A stretch of DNA of 64,000 nt, from assembly GCA_002102225.1 (NCBI GenBank), contig LQPB01000090.1, forward strand, positions 1 through 64,000, read 5' to 3'. The notes under the pieces were generated by a model. That model saw only the letters and a program-made list of their open reading frames with translations. It was not told the DNA's origin and ran no database searches. Of the stretch, positions 26,053 to 34,550 are shown in pieces. Made by a program: the position numbers and the translations under genes. Numbering within the stretch: position 1 is the stretch's first letter; each line of letters opens with the position of its first letter. The stretch comes from Mycobacterium interjectum (GTDB lineage Bacteria; Actinomycetota; Actinomycetes; Mycobacteriales; Mycobacteriaceae).

Positions 26053-26661
26053 ATGCCGGTCCGCGAGCTCAAAATCCCAGGCGCCTGGGAGATCACCCCG
26101 ACCATCCACGGCGATTCCCGCGGCATGTTTTTCGAATGGCTCACCGCCCGGGCGTTCACCGAGTTCGCCGGTCATCGGCTGGACGTCCGCCAGGCCAACT
26201 GTTCGGTGTCCGCGGCCGGTGTGCTGCGTGGCGTGCACTTCGCGCAGGTGCCACCGAGCCAGGCGAAATACGTGACCTGCGTGTCCGGTTCGGTCTTCGA
26301 CGTCGTCGTCGACACCCGCGTCGGCTCCCCGACTTTCGGCCAGTGGGACTCCGTCCTGCTCGACGACAAGGACCGCCGGACGATCTACATTTCGGAAGGC
26401 CTGGGGCACGGATTCCTTGCGCTGCAAGATAATTCGACGATCGTCTACCTGTGTTCGTCGGAATACAACCCGCAGCGGGAGCACACCATCTGCGCCACGG
26501 ACCCCGAGCTGGCGATCGACTGGCCGCTGGTCGACGGAGCCACCCCCACGCTGTCCGACCGCGACGCCGCGGCGCCCAGCTTCGAGGAGGTGCGCGCCTC
26601 CGGCCTCCTGCCCACCTGGGAGGAGACGCAGCGGTTCGTCGCCGGGCTGCGCGATACGTGA
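26053..26661 (+). CDS. rmlC: dTDP-4-dehydrorhamnose 3,5-epimerase
   Basis: A 202-residue cupin epimerase acting after RmlB in dTDP-rhamnose synthesis. The conserved RGVHFAQVPPSQAKYVTC contains the catalytic His, DVVVDTRVGSPTFGQW is the adjacent strand, and GHGFLALQDNSTIVYLCSSEY carries the catalytic Tyr region. The ATG at 26053 lies 1 base past the rmlB stop. Confidence 0.96.
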   Translation: MPVRELKIPGAWEITPTIHGDSRGMFFEWLTARAFTEFAGHRLDVRQANCSVSAAGVLRGVHFAQVPPSQAKYVTCVSGSVFDVVVDTRVGSPTFGQWDSVLLDDKDRRTIYISEGLGHGFLALQDNSTIVYLCSSEYNPQREHTICATDPELAIDWPLVDGATPTLSDRDAAAPSFEEVRASGLLPTWEETQRFVAGLRDT

Positions 26662-26668
26662 GCCATCG

Positions 26669-27130
26669 ATGAGGCGAGGGGTGCTGATCGGCCTCGCGAC
26701 CGCGGCCGCCGCCACGGGCCTGGGCGGCTGCGCCAATGGCGACAACGCCTCGAGCGCAACATCTTCCAGCGCGACCTCATCCGGCACCGCCGCCGCGGCC
26801 GGGCCGGTGCGGGTCACCATCGGCGGCCGGCCCCAGAACGTCAGCGGCCCAGTGGTGTGCGGCACCAACAACGGCAAGTTCTCCATCGCGGTCGGTGACA
26901 TGGCCACCGGCATCATCGTCGGGCTCGAGCCCGACGCGTCGGTGGTGCACGGCGCCGGGCTGGGCACCGTCGACGGGGTGGTCATGAGCTTCACCGAGGG
27001 TGTGCCCGGCGAAAACGCCGCCGCCACCAAGACGGGCAACACCTACAAGATCACCGGCACGGCCAGCGGCACCGACAACGCGGGCGCGCAGGTGCACAAG
27101 CCTTTCGAGGTCAGCGTCACCTGCCCGTAG
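26669..27130 (+). CDS. LpqH-family (19 kDa antigen-type) lipoprotein
   Basis: A 153-residue predicted lipoprotein. The signal peptide MRRGVLIGLATAAAATGLGG ends at lipobox LGGC, with Cys21 the lipidation site. A Ser/Thr/Ala linker follows, and then a domain of the mycobacterial 19 kDa family (VRVTIGGRPQNVSGPVVCG; GAGLGTVDGVVMSF) with two Cys residues likely to pair. It lies 7 bases after rmlC. It is a paralog rather than necessarily lpqH itself, so no symbol is given. Expected on the cell surface and likely a TLR2 agonist as the family is. Confidence 0.85.
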   Translation: MRRGVLIGLATAAAATGLGGCANGDNASSATSSSATSSGTAAAAGPVRVTIGGRPQNVSGPVVCGTNNGKFSIAVGDMATGIIVGLEPDASVVHGAGLGTVDGVVMSFTEGVPGENAAATKTGNTYKITGTASGTDNAGAQVHKPFEVSVTCP

Positions 27131-27148
27131 GCGAGTATCCTTCCCCAA

Positions 27149-27994
27149 ATGGCGTCGAGCTTCTCGGGCAAGGTTGCATTCGTCACCGGCGGCGCGTCCG
27201 GCATCGGCGCCGCGCTGGCCACCAACCTGTCCGACGCGGGCGCCGAGGTGTGGATCGCCGATCGCCAACTCGAGGCGGCGCAGGAGCTCGCGCAACGCCT
27301 GAGCAACGGCGGCGCGCCGGCGCACGCGATCGAACTCGATGTGCGGAGCTACCCCGCGTTCGAAAGCGCCGTCGCACAAGCGGTGCGGCAATCCGGGCGC
27401 ATCGACTACCTGTTCAACAACGCCGGCATCGGGGTGGGCGGCGAGGTCGATGCGTACACGCTCGACGACTGGAACGACGTCTTGGACGTGAACCTGCACG
27501 GCGTGGTGCATGGCATCCAAGCGGTGTATCCGGTCATGATCCGGCAGGGTTCGGGCCACATCGTGAACACGGCCTCGATGGCCGGCCTGCTCGCCTCCCC
27601 CGGCGCCGTGAGCTACACCGCCGCCAAACATGCCGTCGTCGCACTCTCGCGGGCGCTGCGGTTGGAGGCCGGGCGCCACGGCGTATCGGTGTCGGTGCTG
27701 TGCCCCGGCGCGATCCGGACCCCGATCCTCACCGGCGGCAAGTACGGACGGATGGCAAAGACCGGCGCGGGAGACGAGGCGCTGCTGAAGTTCTGGGAGC
27801 CGATGCGCCCGATGGCGCCCGAAAAGTTCGCCGAGCGTGTCCTTCGTGCCGTGTCACGCGACGACGCGATCATCATCGTGCCGGGCTGGTGGAAAGCGTT
27901 GTGGTACCTGGAACGCCTCTCGCCGGCGTTTTCGGCGTGGTGCGCCAGACTCTCGCTCAAGCGCCTGCGGGCGATGGATTCCACCGCCTCCTGA
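27149..27994 (+). CDS. Short-chain dehydrogenase/reductase
   Basis: A 281-residue classical SDR. Cofactor motif VTGGASGIGAALA, NNAG at about residue 90, catalytic Ser in NTASMAGL and YTAAKH as the Tyr/Lys pair. ADRQ after the second strand suggests NAD(H) preference. It lies 18 bases after the lipoprotein gene and is the last gene before the PE pair. Substrate unknown. Similar to the partial SDR at the right end of the window. Confidence 0.88.
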   Translation: MASSFSGKVAFVTGGASGIGAALATNLSDAGAEVWIADRQLEAAQELAQRLSNGGAPAHAIELDVRSYPAFESAVAQAVRQSGRIDYLFNNAGIGVGGEVDAYTLDDWNDVLDVNLHGVVHGIQAVYPVMIRQGSGHIVNTASMAGLLASPGAVSYTAAKHAVVALSRALRLEAGRHGVSVSVLCPGAIRTPILTGGKYGRMAKTGAGDEALLKFWEPMRPMAPEKFAERVLRAVSRDDAIIIVPGWWKALWYLERLSPAFSAWCARLSLKRLRAMDSTAS

Positions 27995-28012
27995 GGCGCA
28001 ACCGAATCACGG

Positions 28013-28113
28013 TTGAAAACAAGCACTTTCGCCAAGCAGTGGCGCTACTATCACGCGTGTCGCTGTAGTCGGGCCGCGACCGCTTCACGTGAGCTATTGC
28101 TTGGAGGGGTCGG
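28013..28113 (+). promoter_or_regulatory. Leader of the first PE gene, homologous to that of the second
   Basis: This 101-base leader is collinear with 29587-29687. In both, TTGAAA starts 33 bases before the -10-like element (here TACTAT at 28046-28051), cgggccgcgaccgctt lies in the middle, and tggagggg is the ribosome site. The distance from -10 to ATG is identical in the two copies. Confidence 0.6.
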
Positions 28114-29568
28114 ATGTCGTTTGTGCTTGCGGTTACCGATGTAATGGCCGATGCGGCAACGCATTTGGCAAGCATCGGTTCGGCGATCGACGCCGCCCAG
28201 TCGGCGGCGGCCGTACCGACAACGGGGGTGCTGGCGGCGGCCGGCGACGAGGTGTCGACGGCTGTCGCGGCGGTGTTTTCGCGGTGCGCCTCGGCGTATC
28301 AGGCGCTGGGTTCTCAGGCGGCGGCTTTTCACACTCAGTTGGTGCAGGCCCTCAACGCGAGCGCGGGCACCTATCTCGCCGCGGACGCCGCCAACGCGTC
28401 GCCGCTGCAGACCCTCCAGGAAGACGTGCTGGGGCTGATCAACGCGCCGACCAACGCGCTTTTCGGGCGTCCGCTGATCGGCGACGGCGCCAACGGGACG
28501 ACGAACGCCCAAGGCATAGGAACGCCCGGCGGCAACGGCGGATTCTTGTCCGGCAACGGCGGCAACGGCGGCAACAGCACCGCCACCGGCGCGCCCGGTG
28601 GTGCGGGCGGGTCCGCCGGGCTGTGGGGTAACGGCGGCAACGGCGGGACGGGGGGGCCCGCCGCGCTCGGTGGCGCCGGCGGCCGGGGCGGCCTGTTGGG
28701 GGGTGTGGCCGGTGCCACCGGCGCCCCCGGCCTGGCCACCGTCCCAATCACGTTGCAGAACAACGACATCATCGCGAACCTCTCGGTGGGCGGGGGACCG
28801 ACGGCGTCCGTGGTGGTCGATACCGGGTCGCGGGGTCTCATTCTCCCGCCCCAAGACGTGAACACGGCGACCCTCGGGCCGCCCACCGGGAGCGGTAGCG
28901 TCATCTACGGCGAACCCGGCAACACCTTGACCGTGAACTACACCACCTATGCGACGACGGTGAACTTCGGGAACGGAATCGTCACCCAGCCGACCACCGT
29001 CGCCGTGGCCACCTCCGCGACCCAAACCATCGACTTCTTCTTTTCAAGTCCGGTTCCGACTTCGCAAGTGCCGGCCATCTTGGGCGTGGGGGTCAATCCG
29101 GCCGGACCACTCGGCAGCAGCCCCGTGACGGCATTGCCCGGCAGTTTCGGTCAGGGCGTGCTGATCGATGAACCCAAGGGCGTCATGGAGTTCGGCACCA
29201 ACCCGTTGCCCGCCATCGGCTCCGTGACCGGCGCCCCCTCCGCCACCCTGGACATCCGCATCAACAACGGTGCCCTCCAACAGACTGCCGGCGCGTTCAT
29301 CGATTCGGGCGGCCTGTACGGATCCGTCCCGGACAATCTCAACCCGCCCAACGCCGGCGGATACCTGCCGGCGGGAACCACCATTGCCGTCTATACCCCC
29401 GATGGGACGACGCTGCTCTACACGACGACGGTCGCTTCGCAACAGACGTCCATCGTGTCGAGTTTCCTGGGTGGCAACTTCAACACCGGGATCGCTCCCT
29501 TCCTGCAGGAGCCGATCTACCTCTCCTACAGTCCCACCGGCTACGGGACGACCATCTTCGACACGTGA
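28114..29568 (+). CDS. PE-family aspartic protease (PecA/PE_PGRS35 type)
   Basis: A 484-residue secreted or surface PE protein. Residues 1-95 are the PE domain (MSFVLAVTDVMADAATHLAS), the ESX-5-type secretion module. GRPLIGDGANGTT is the conserved linker. Residues 135-205 are a short Gly-rich PGRS-type stretch. Residues 210-484 form a pepsin-like domain with two catalytic motifs, VVVDTGSRG (Asp236) and AFIDSGGLYG (Asp397), both intact. In M. marinum the related PecA cleaves PE_PGRS proteins; the substrate here is unknown. Tandem paralog downstream. Confidence 0.88.
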   Translation: MSFVLAVTDVMADAATHLASIGSAIDAAQSAAAVPTTGVLAAAGDEVSTAVAAVFSRCASAYQALGSQAAAFHTQLVQALNASAGTYLAADAANASPLQTLQEDVLGLINAPTNALFGRPLIGDGANGTTNAQGIGTPGGNGGFLSGNGGNGGNSTATGAPGGAGGSAGLWGNGGNGGTGGPAALGGAGGRGGLLGGVAGATGAPGLATVPITLQNNDIIANLSVGGGPTASVVVDTGSRGLILPPQDVNTATLGPPTGSGSVIYGEPGNTLTVNYTTYATTVNFGNGIVTQPTTVAVATSATQTIDFFFSSPVPTSQVPAILGVGVNPAGPLGSSPVTALPGSFGQGVLIDEPKGVMEFGTNPLPAIGSVTGAPSATLDIRINNGALQQTAGAFIDSGGLYGSVPDNLNPPNAGGYLPAGTTIAVYTPDGTTLLYTTTVASQQTSIVSSFLGGNFNTGIAPFLQEPIYLSYSPTGYGTTIFDT

Positions 29569-29586
29569 ACAATCTGTGAATCAGCC

Positions 29587-29687
29587 TTGAAAATACGCAA
29601 TTTCGCAACGGGGAGTCGCTAACATCCGCTTGTCGCTCATCGGGCCGCGACCGCTTAATGGCATGTGCTACCGCCTGGAGGGGCCGG
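29587..29687 (+). promoter_or_regulatory. Leader of the second PE gene
   Basis: Collinear with 28013-28113: TTGAAA at 29587, -10-like TAACAT at 29620-29625, the shared cgggccgcgaccgctt and the tggagggg ribosome site. The -10 box lies the same 62 bases before ATG as in the first copy. This marks a duplication that included the promoter. Confidence 0.6.
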
Positions 29688-31457
29688 ATGTCGTTTGTGT
29701 TCGCGGTGCCGGAAGTGGTGACCGACGCGGCAACAAGTTTGCAAAACCTTGGCTCGACGATCGACGCGGCCCACGCGGCGGCAGCGCTCCCGACGACGGG
29801 GGTGCTGGCGGCCGCCGAGGATGAGGTGTCGGCGGCGATTGCGGCTCTGTTCTCGCAGCAGGGCTCGGCATACCAGGCGCTGAGCGCGCAGGCGGCGGCG
29901 TTTCACACCCAGTTGGTGCAGACCCTCAATGCGGGCGCCGGCGCCTACGCGGCCGCCGAGGCCGCCAACGCGGCGCCGCTGCAGAGCCTGGAACAAGACG
30001 CACTGTTCGTCATCAACGCGCCGACCAACGCGTTGCTGGGGCGCCCGCTGATCGGCAACGGCGTTAACGGCACTACCACCGCACAAGGGGTAGGCACACC
30101 CGGTGGGCCCGGCGGACTTTTGTGGGGCAACGGCGGCACGGGCGGGGACAGCATCGCCGTCGGCGCGCCCGGCGGCGCGGGCGGCCCGGCCGGTTTGATC
30201 GGCACCGGCGGCACCGGCGGCATGGGCGGCTGGGCGGCGCCCGGAGGCACCGGCGGCACCGGTGGGTGGTTGTGGGGCAACGGCGGCACCGGCGGCATCG
30301 GCGGGCCCACCGCGCCGGGAGGCATCGGCGGCGCCGCGCACTGGTTCGGCGACGGCGGCGTTGGCGGCCTGGGCGGCGAACCCGGCCCCGCCGCACCCGG
30401 TGCCGTCGGCACCTCCCTGCCCGCCGGCACCGGCGGGGCGGGTGGGCATGGCGGGATCCTGATCGGCAACGGCGGCGCCGGCGGCCAGGGCGGGGTCCTT
30501 TCCGGTACCGGCGGCCAGGGCGGCCCCGGCGGCGCGCTGTGGGGCCATGCCGGCGCCACCGGCGCCGTGGGCGGCCCGGCCACCGCCGAACTACAGATGT
30601 TCGGCACCAAACCGCGCCTCGAAATCATGGTCGAAGGCGGAACGCCCGTCTGGGCGACCGCCGACACCGGGGCCAGCTATACCTTGGTCCCGGAGCAATA
30701 CGTCAATGTGGCGGCCCTCGGCGCTCCGATAGCGACCGATAAAACCGTCTACTTCGGCGCCGGCGGCTACACGAAAGCCGACACCTACGACTTGTATTAC
30801 GGCCAGCTGAATTTCGGCAATGGCATCGTCACCAAGCCCACCGAGATCGGTGTGATCACACACGAGGCGTACTCCACGCCGACGAAGACGTACATCATCC
30901 CGCAGAATCAATGGCGCGCCCTCATCGGCATGGGGGAAAATACAGTGGCCAAGGGGGATTTCCCGAACACCTCCTTGCAGGCGTTGCCGGATCCGCTGAA
31001 TCAGGGCGTGCTGATCAACCAGCCCAGGGACTACTTCCAGTTCGGAGCCAACCCGCTACCTGCCATCGCCGAGGTCAACGGGGCGCCGAATGCCACCGGG
31101 CTGGTGCTGTCGGTCGACGGGGGAACCAACTACGTTCCGGTAACAGGCATTATCGATTCCGGCGGGTCCTACGGATTTGTACCGCAGTCGCTACTCCCCA
31201 ACGTTCCGATCGACAGCCCCGTTCCGGTGGGAACAACGATTACCGTCGCCGTCGACACCGGGGCCCCCCAGCCCACTGTCCTGTACACACAGACAATCAC
31301 CGACGCGACCACCACCGCATACACCCCGAAGGTTTTTTCAAGCACGCTTCCGACCAATTTCAACAGCGGAAACTTTCCCTACACCGAGATGCCGATCTAT
31401 ACCGACTTCAGCCCAACGGGCGTCGGCACAACGGTGTTTGATCGGCAGCTCCCATAA
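29688..31457 (+). CDS. PE_PGRS aspartic protease (PecA/PE_PGRS35 type)
   Basis: A 589-residue paralog of the preceding gene. It has a PE domain (MSFVFAVPEVVTDAATSLQN), a GRPLIGNGVNGTT linker, a longer Gly-rich region (about residues 135-295, GGTGG and GGAGG repeats with LWGNG blocks) and a C-terminal pepsin-like domain with Asp326 (ATADTGASY) and Asp490 (GIIDSGGSYG). The ATG at 29688 aligns exactly with that of the first copy; an upstream in-frame ATG at 29658 lies inside the shared leader and is rejected. Both Asp motifs are intact. Confidence 0.88.
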   Translation: MSFVFAVPEVVTDAATSLQNLGSTIDAAHAAAALPTTGVLAAAEDEVSAAIAALFSQQGSAYQALSAQAAAFHTQLVQTLNAGAGAYAAAEAANAAPLQSLEQDALFVINAPTNALLGRPLIGNGVNGTTTAQGVGTPGGPGGLLWGNGGTGGDSIAVGAPGGAGGPAGLIGTGGTGGMGGWAAPGGTGGTGGWLWGNGGTGGIGGPTAPGGIGGAAHWFGDGGVGGLGGEPGPAAPGAVGTSLPAGTGGAGGHGGILIGNGGAGGQGGVLSGTGGQGGPGGALWGHAGATGAVGGPATAELQMFGTKPRLEIMVEGGTPVWATADTGASYTLVPEQYVNVAALGAPIATDKTVYFGAGGYTKADTYDLYYGQLNFGNGIVTKPTEIGVITHEAYSTPTKTYIIPQNQWRALIGMGENTVAKGDFPNTSLQALPDPLNQGVLINQPRDYFQFGANPLPAIAEVNGAPNATGLVLSVDGGTNYVPVTGIIDSGGSYGFVPQSLLPNVPIDSPVPVGTTITVAVDTGAPQPTVLYTQTITDATTTAYTPKVFSSTLPTNFNSGNFPYTEMPIYTDFSPTGVGTTVFDRQLP

Positions 31458-31461
31458 CCGT

Positions 31462-31869
31462 TCAGGGCGCGGCGGCACTCGCCTTGGTCCGCAGGCCCGC
31501 CGCGCTCGCCCGGGGCCAGCGGACGAAGGCGGCCGCCCACAGCGCCACACACAGCGCCTCGGCGACCACGGTGAGCGCCGCGTGCGGCGCCGGCTCCCAC
31601 CCGCGCTCGGTGAAGCCAAAGAGCCCAACGGTTCTCGACAGCACAAATGCCACCAGGGATCCGCCGGCCACCGCCGCGGCGGACCAATCCACCCAGCGGG
31701 GACCGCCCGCGGCGACCAGCAACGCCAGCGAGAGCGAGACGCTGGCCTGGACCAAGAATGCGGTGCCGATCATCGGAATGTGCTGGTAGCCATGGACATA
31801 CAGGTACGCATGGCTGAAGGCGGTGACGGCCAGGGCGGCGGCCAAGCCGAGTCGAACCCAGAGTTTCAT
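31462..31869 (-). CDS. Small integral membrane protein
   Basis: A 135-residue protein with four predicted membrane helices (VRLGLAAALAVTAFSHAYLY; FLVQASVSLSLALLVAAGG; AAAVAGGSLVAFVLS; LTVVAEALCVALWAAAFV). The HAYLYVHGYQHIP segment after helix 1 is His-rich and might bind metal, which is speculative. Last gene of the sigma-Rieske-cupredoxin-phosphoesterase operon, coupled by an ATGA overlap to the phosphoesterase. Function unknown. Confidence 0.8.
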   Translation of the reverse strand: MKLWVRLGLAAALAVTAFSHAYLYVHGYQHIPMIGTAFLVQASVSLSLALLVAAGGPRWVDWSAAAVAGGSLVAFVLSRTVGLFGFTERGWEPAPHAALTVVAEALCVALWAAAFVRWPRASAAGLRTKASAAAP

Positions 31870-32792
31870 TGCAGCGTCGTCTCTTTCAGCGCCAGGGCGG
31901 TCTGGCCCTTGGTGTAGTTGACCTCGCGAATCCCCAGGGCGTCGCGCAGCTTGCCGGCCGGCAGCGTCACCGGCTTGGGCGCCGGCCCGTCGCCGGGATG
32001 CGGCAGCGGGTAGGCCGTCGTCGTGCCGCTGTAGAACGTCACGTTGCCCTCCGTCTTGGAAAACAGCTGATGCACATGCCCGTTGAGGCAGGTTACCGAC
32101 GAGAAGCGACTCAGGTAGCTCAGCGCCTGGCCGGCGTCGTCGGTGCCCCAGCCCCAATCCGGGTACATCGCGAACAGCGGAATGTGGCTGAACACGATGA
32201 TCGGCGTATCGTTCGACAACCCCGCGACGTCCTTTTCCACGAACGCCAGCTGATCGGTGCCCAGATGGCCCAGCTTCTTCAGGTTCAACGTGTTCACCAG
32301 CGCGATCACGTGGACCCCGGCGATGTCGAAGCTGTACCAGCCGTCGCCGCGGGTTCCGGCGCCGAACACGCTGCGGTATTTCTGCCCCGCGTCGTCGACC
32401 GAATCGTGTTCGCCGGGCACCGTGAAGATGTGCGGCGTTCGCAGCTTGGTCATCATCTGCTTCACCTGGTCGAACTGGTCGGGGGTGGCCAGGTGCGTGA
32501 GGTCGCCGGTGTGGATGACGAAATCCGGTGTGTAGCCGAGATTGTTGATCTCGTCGATCGCATGGCCGAACGTCCCGGCGACGTCCGGATTCGGTGCCCC
32601 GGCGAAGCCGATGTGGCTGTCGCTCACCTGGGCGAAGCGCAGGGTGGGCCGGGCGCCGGCGTGCGAGGCCGAAGCCGTGCCGGCGACGTGCGAGATGACC
32701 TCGCCGCCGACGACGGCGAACCCGACCGCCGCGCCGAACCACGCCGAGTGCCGGATGAGCTGGCGCCGGGTCATGGCGTTCGGGTCGTTCAT
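31866..32792 (-). CDS. Tat-exported metallophosphoesterase
   Basis: A 308-residue calcineurin-like phosphoesterase. The N-terminal twin-arginine signal TRRQLIRHSAWFGAAVGFAV targets it folded to the cell envelope. Metal-binding motifs occur in order: FAQVSDSHIG (Asp, His), IHTGDLTH (GD), VPGEHD (here GEHD instead of GNHD), IIVFSHIP and LNGHVHQ. The ATG at 32792 overlaps the cupredoxin stop (ATGA). It may dephosphorylate an envelope nucleotide or phospholipid; the substrate is unknown. Operon membership suggests control by the ECF sigma factor upstream. Confidence 0.87.
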   Translation of the reverse strand: MNDPNAMTRRQLIRHSAWFGAAVGFAVVGGEVISHVAGTASASHAGARPTLRFAQVSDSHIGFAGAPNPDVAGTFGHAIDEINNLGYTPDFVIHTGDLTHLATPDQFDQVKQMMTKLRTPHIFTVPGEHDSVDDAGQKYRSVFGAGTRGDGWYSFDIAGVHVIALVNTLNLKKLGHLGTDQLAFVEKDVAGLSNDTPIIVFSHIPLFAMYPDWGWGTDDAGQALSYLSRFSSVTCLNGHVHQLFSKTEGNVTFYSGTTTAYPLPHPGDGPAPKPVTLPAGKLRDALGIREVNYTKGQTALALKETTLQ

Positions 32793-33259
32793 CCCGTCAC
32801 CACCACCGTGCCGTGCATCATCGGGTGAATGGAGCAGACGTAGTCGAACTTCCCCGCCGTGCCGAAGGTGTGCGAATAGGTGGCTCCGGTTCCCATTCCG
32901 GGCGAATGGAACGACCCGTCGCTCGCGGCCACCGTGTGTGGTTCCTCGTCGCGGTTGGTCCACGTGACGGTGGCGCCCGCCTTGACGGTCAAGGTGGCCG
33001 GTGCGAAGGCGAAGTTGTCGATGCTGACCTGGTCACCCGTGGCGGCGGCCGGTGACCCGGTGGCCGACGCGGGGCCCGGCGTCGGGCCCGGTGCGCTGGG
33101 CATCCCGCTCATGCCCGGCATCCCGGGCATGCCGCTGGCGCCCGAGCCGAAGCTCACCGACGGCTGGGCGGCGGGCGGCGAGGACGAGCAGCCGACCAGC
33201 AACAGCGCGCCGGCGGCCGTCATCGCGACCCAATGTTTTCGAAGCTTGGCGATATCCAT
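32789..33259 (-). CDS. Cupredoxin (amicyanin/plastocyanin-like) lipoprotein
   Basis: A 156-residue predicted copper lipoprotein. The signal ends at lipobox LLVGC (Cys24). A Gly/Met/Pro-rich linker (GMPGMPGMSGMP) that could bind Cu(I) follows. The C-terminal blue-copper domain has ligands His108 (EPHT), Cys142, His145 and Met148 in VCSIHPMM, the C-x2-H-x2-M spacing of amicyanin. It is therefore a probable electron carrier at the membrane, possibly partnering the Rieske protein encoded just upstream. Confidence 0.9.
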   Translation of the reverse strand: MDIAKLRKHWVAMTAAGALLLVGCSSSPPAAQPSVSFGSGASGMPGMPGMSGMPSAPGPTPGPASATGSPAAATGDQVSIDNFAFAPATLTVKAGATVTWTNRDEEPHTVAASDGSFHSPGMGTGATYSHTFGTAGKFDYVCSIHPMMHGTVVVTG

Positions 33260-33280
33260 GCCAAGAGATAGGGCGGCGGG

Positions 33281-33330
33281 TTACACCTCGCGGCGCGGCG
33301 GCGGGTTACACCTCGCGGCGCGGCGGCGCG
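33281..33330. repeat. 25-bp tandem duplication at the 3' end of the Rieske gene
   Basis: Two copies of a 25-base unit (period between ttaca at 33281 and 33306) differ at one base. The upstream copy contains the last codons and TAA of the Rieske gene, and the second duplicates that end into the spacer before the cupredoxin gene. Confidence 0.85.
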
Positions 33331-33995
33331 AACACCTCGATCACGCCGTTGACCTCGCGAACCATCAGGGTGGGCAAGGGCTTTGGCGAGATCGGCAGCT
33401 GGTGGGTGAGCACCTTGCCACTGGGCGAGAACGACGTCGTGTGGCACGGGCAGCGCAGGGCGCCCTCCGGCGCGTCGAACCACAGCCGGCAGCCCTGATG
33501 CGTGCAGACGCCGGATATCGCTTCGGGTTTTCCGTCGACGCGCCGGACGAATCCGGTGACCGAGCCCAGATCGAACGGGTGCATGACGCCGTCGGGCACA
33601 TCCGAGCTGGCCGCGACGCGCTGCCAGCTTCCGTCGTTGGGTGTGAGTTCCCCGGCGACAGCCGGACCTTCGGCGGGGTTTCCCATCAGCGCCCGATCGA
33701 TGGAGACCGCCGCCGCCGCGGCGGCCGCGGCCGCCGACGTGCCCACGATGACCTGGCGGCGCGTCGCGCTCTGTTTGGCCGGCGCCGGTGCCGCCGCACC
33801 GTTCATCTGCTCGGCGAGCCGGGCGTGCAGGTCGTCGAGGAACTCCCGCCGGGGCTCGTCCTCACCCTGCCCGGCCGCTCGCAGCTCGATCGCGGTCCGG
33901 ATCTGCGCGGCCTCGAAGTCGTCGGGCGCGAACGGCTTGGGCCGGCGGCCACGTAACAGGTCGTCGACATAGCGGCGCAACCCCCGCGCGTTCAT
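33306..33995 (-). CDS. Membrane-anchored Rieske [2Fe-2S] protein with N-terminal cytosolic domain
   Basis: This 229-residue protein has three parts. Residues 1-70 form a charged helical segment (LRRYVDDLLRGRRPKPFAPD; RREFLDDLHARLAEQM). Residues 76-100 are a Tat-like signal anchor (SATRRQVIVGTSAAAAAAAA). Residues 115-229 are a Rieske domain with cluster ligands Cys164, His166, Cys182 and His185 and the stabilising pair Cys169/Cys184 (CTHQGC, CPCH). The start overlaps the ECF sigma stop (ATGA). Genes after ECF sigma factors often encode their anti-sigma factor. The cytosolic helices in front of a membrane anchor would suit that role, with the cluster as sensor, but this is inference. Confidence 0.88.
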   Translation of the reverse strand: MNARGLRRYVDDLLRGRRPKPFAPDDFEAAQIRTAIELRAAGQGEDEPRREFLDDLHARLAEQMNGAAAPAPAKQSATRRQVIVGTSAAAAAAAAAVSIDRALMGNPAEGPAVAGELTPNDGSWQRVAASSDVPDGVMHPFDLGSVTGFVRRVDGKPEAISGVCTHQGCRLWFDAPEGALRCPCHTTSFSPSGKVLTHQLPISPKPLPTLMVREVNGVIEVFAPPRREV

Positions 33996-34528
33996 CGCTG
34001 ACCTCCATCGTTGACCTGTGCCGCCAGCCGCAGGGCCCGGTGCTGGAGCACCTTGGCGTTGGCGACGCTGATTCCCAGTTCGGCGGCGGACTCCTTGATC
34101 GAATTGCCTTGTAAGAAACGCATTTCCAAGATCTGGCGATACCGGTCGGGCAGGCTGTCGAGAACCTGGGCGACACGCTGGGGCGCGGTGCTGATCGCCT
34201 CCTCGCTCTCGGGTGGTTGTCCTATGTCGTCGATCGAGGTTATCTCCCGGCCCATCGTCTCCCGCCAATGCGCGGCCAGGACCGTCCTGGCCGTGGCCCG
34301 CAGGTAGGCGCGCACCTCGGCGACGCTCGCGGTCAGGCGCAGCGGCCGCAGCGCGGCCAGGAAGACCTCGGCGGTGAGGTCCTCCGCGTCGGCGCGGTTG
34401 CCCACCCGGGCGAACAGCGTGCGGTACACCCAGGACGCGTTGTCGGAGTACACGGCCTCCCAGTCGGGATAGCCGTCATCGGGGACCGCGCGCAGCGGAC
34501 GCGGGCCCGGTTCGTTGTGAGCCGCCAC
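33992..34528 (-). CDS. ECF-family RNA polymerase sigma factor
   Basis: A 178-residue sigma-70 family member. Region 2 (about 24-90) reads ASWVYRTLFARVGNRADAED LTAEVFLAAL, and region 4 (about 115-170) contains LDSLPDRYRQILEMRFLQGN and ESAAELGISVANAKVLQHRA as the DNA-recognition helix-turn-helix. The GTG start at 34528 has an excellent ribosome site (aaggaggc). First gene of a five-gene operon joined by ATGA overlaps, except for the gap before the cupredoxin gene. I could not match it to a named M. tuberculosis sigma factor. Confidence 0.88.
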   Translation of the reverse strand: MAAHNEPGPRPLRAVPDDGYPDWEAVYSDNASWVYRTLFARVGNRADAEDLTAEVFLAALRPLRLTASVAEVRAYLRATARTVLAAHWRETMGREITSIDDIGQPPESEEAISTAPQRVAQVLDSLPDRYRQILEMRFLQGNSIKESAAELGISVANAKVLQHRALRLAAQVNDGGQR

Positions 34529-34550
34529 GTGCCTCCTTCACCGATAAGTA

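Noticed and set aside
30100..30600. Dense short repeats that could look like a CRISPR array
   Set aside because: The repeats are in-frame GGTGG/GGAGG codons of a PGRS-type region with no constant spacer length, and no cas genes are nearby.
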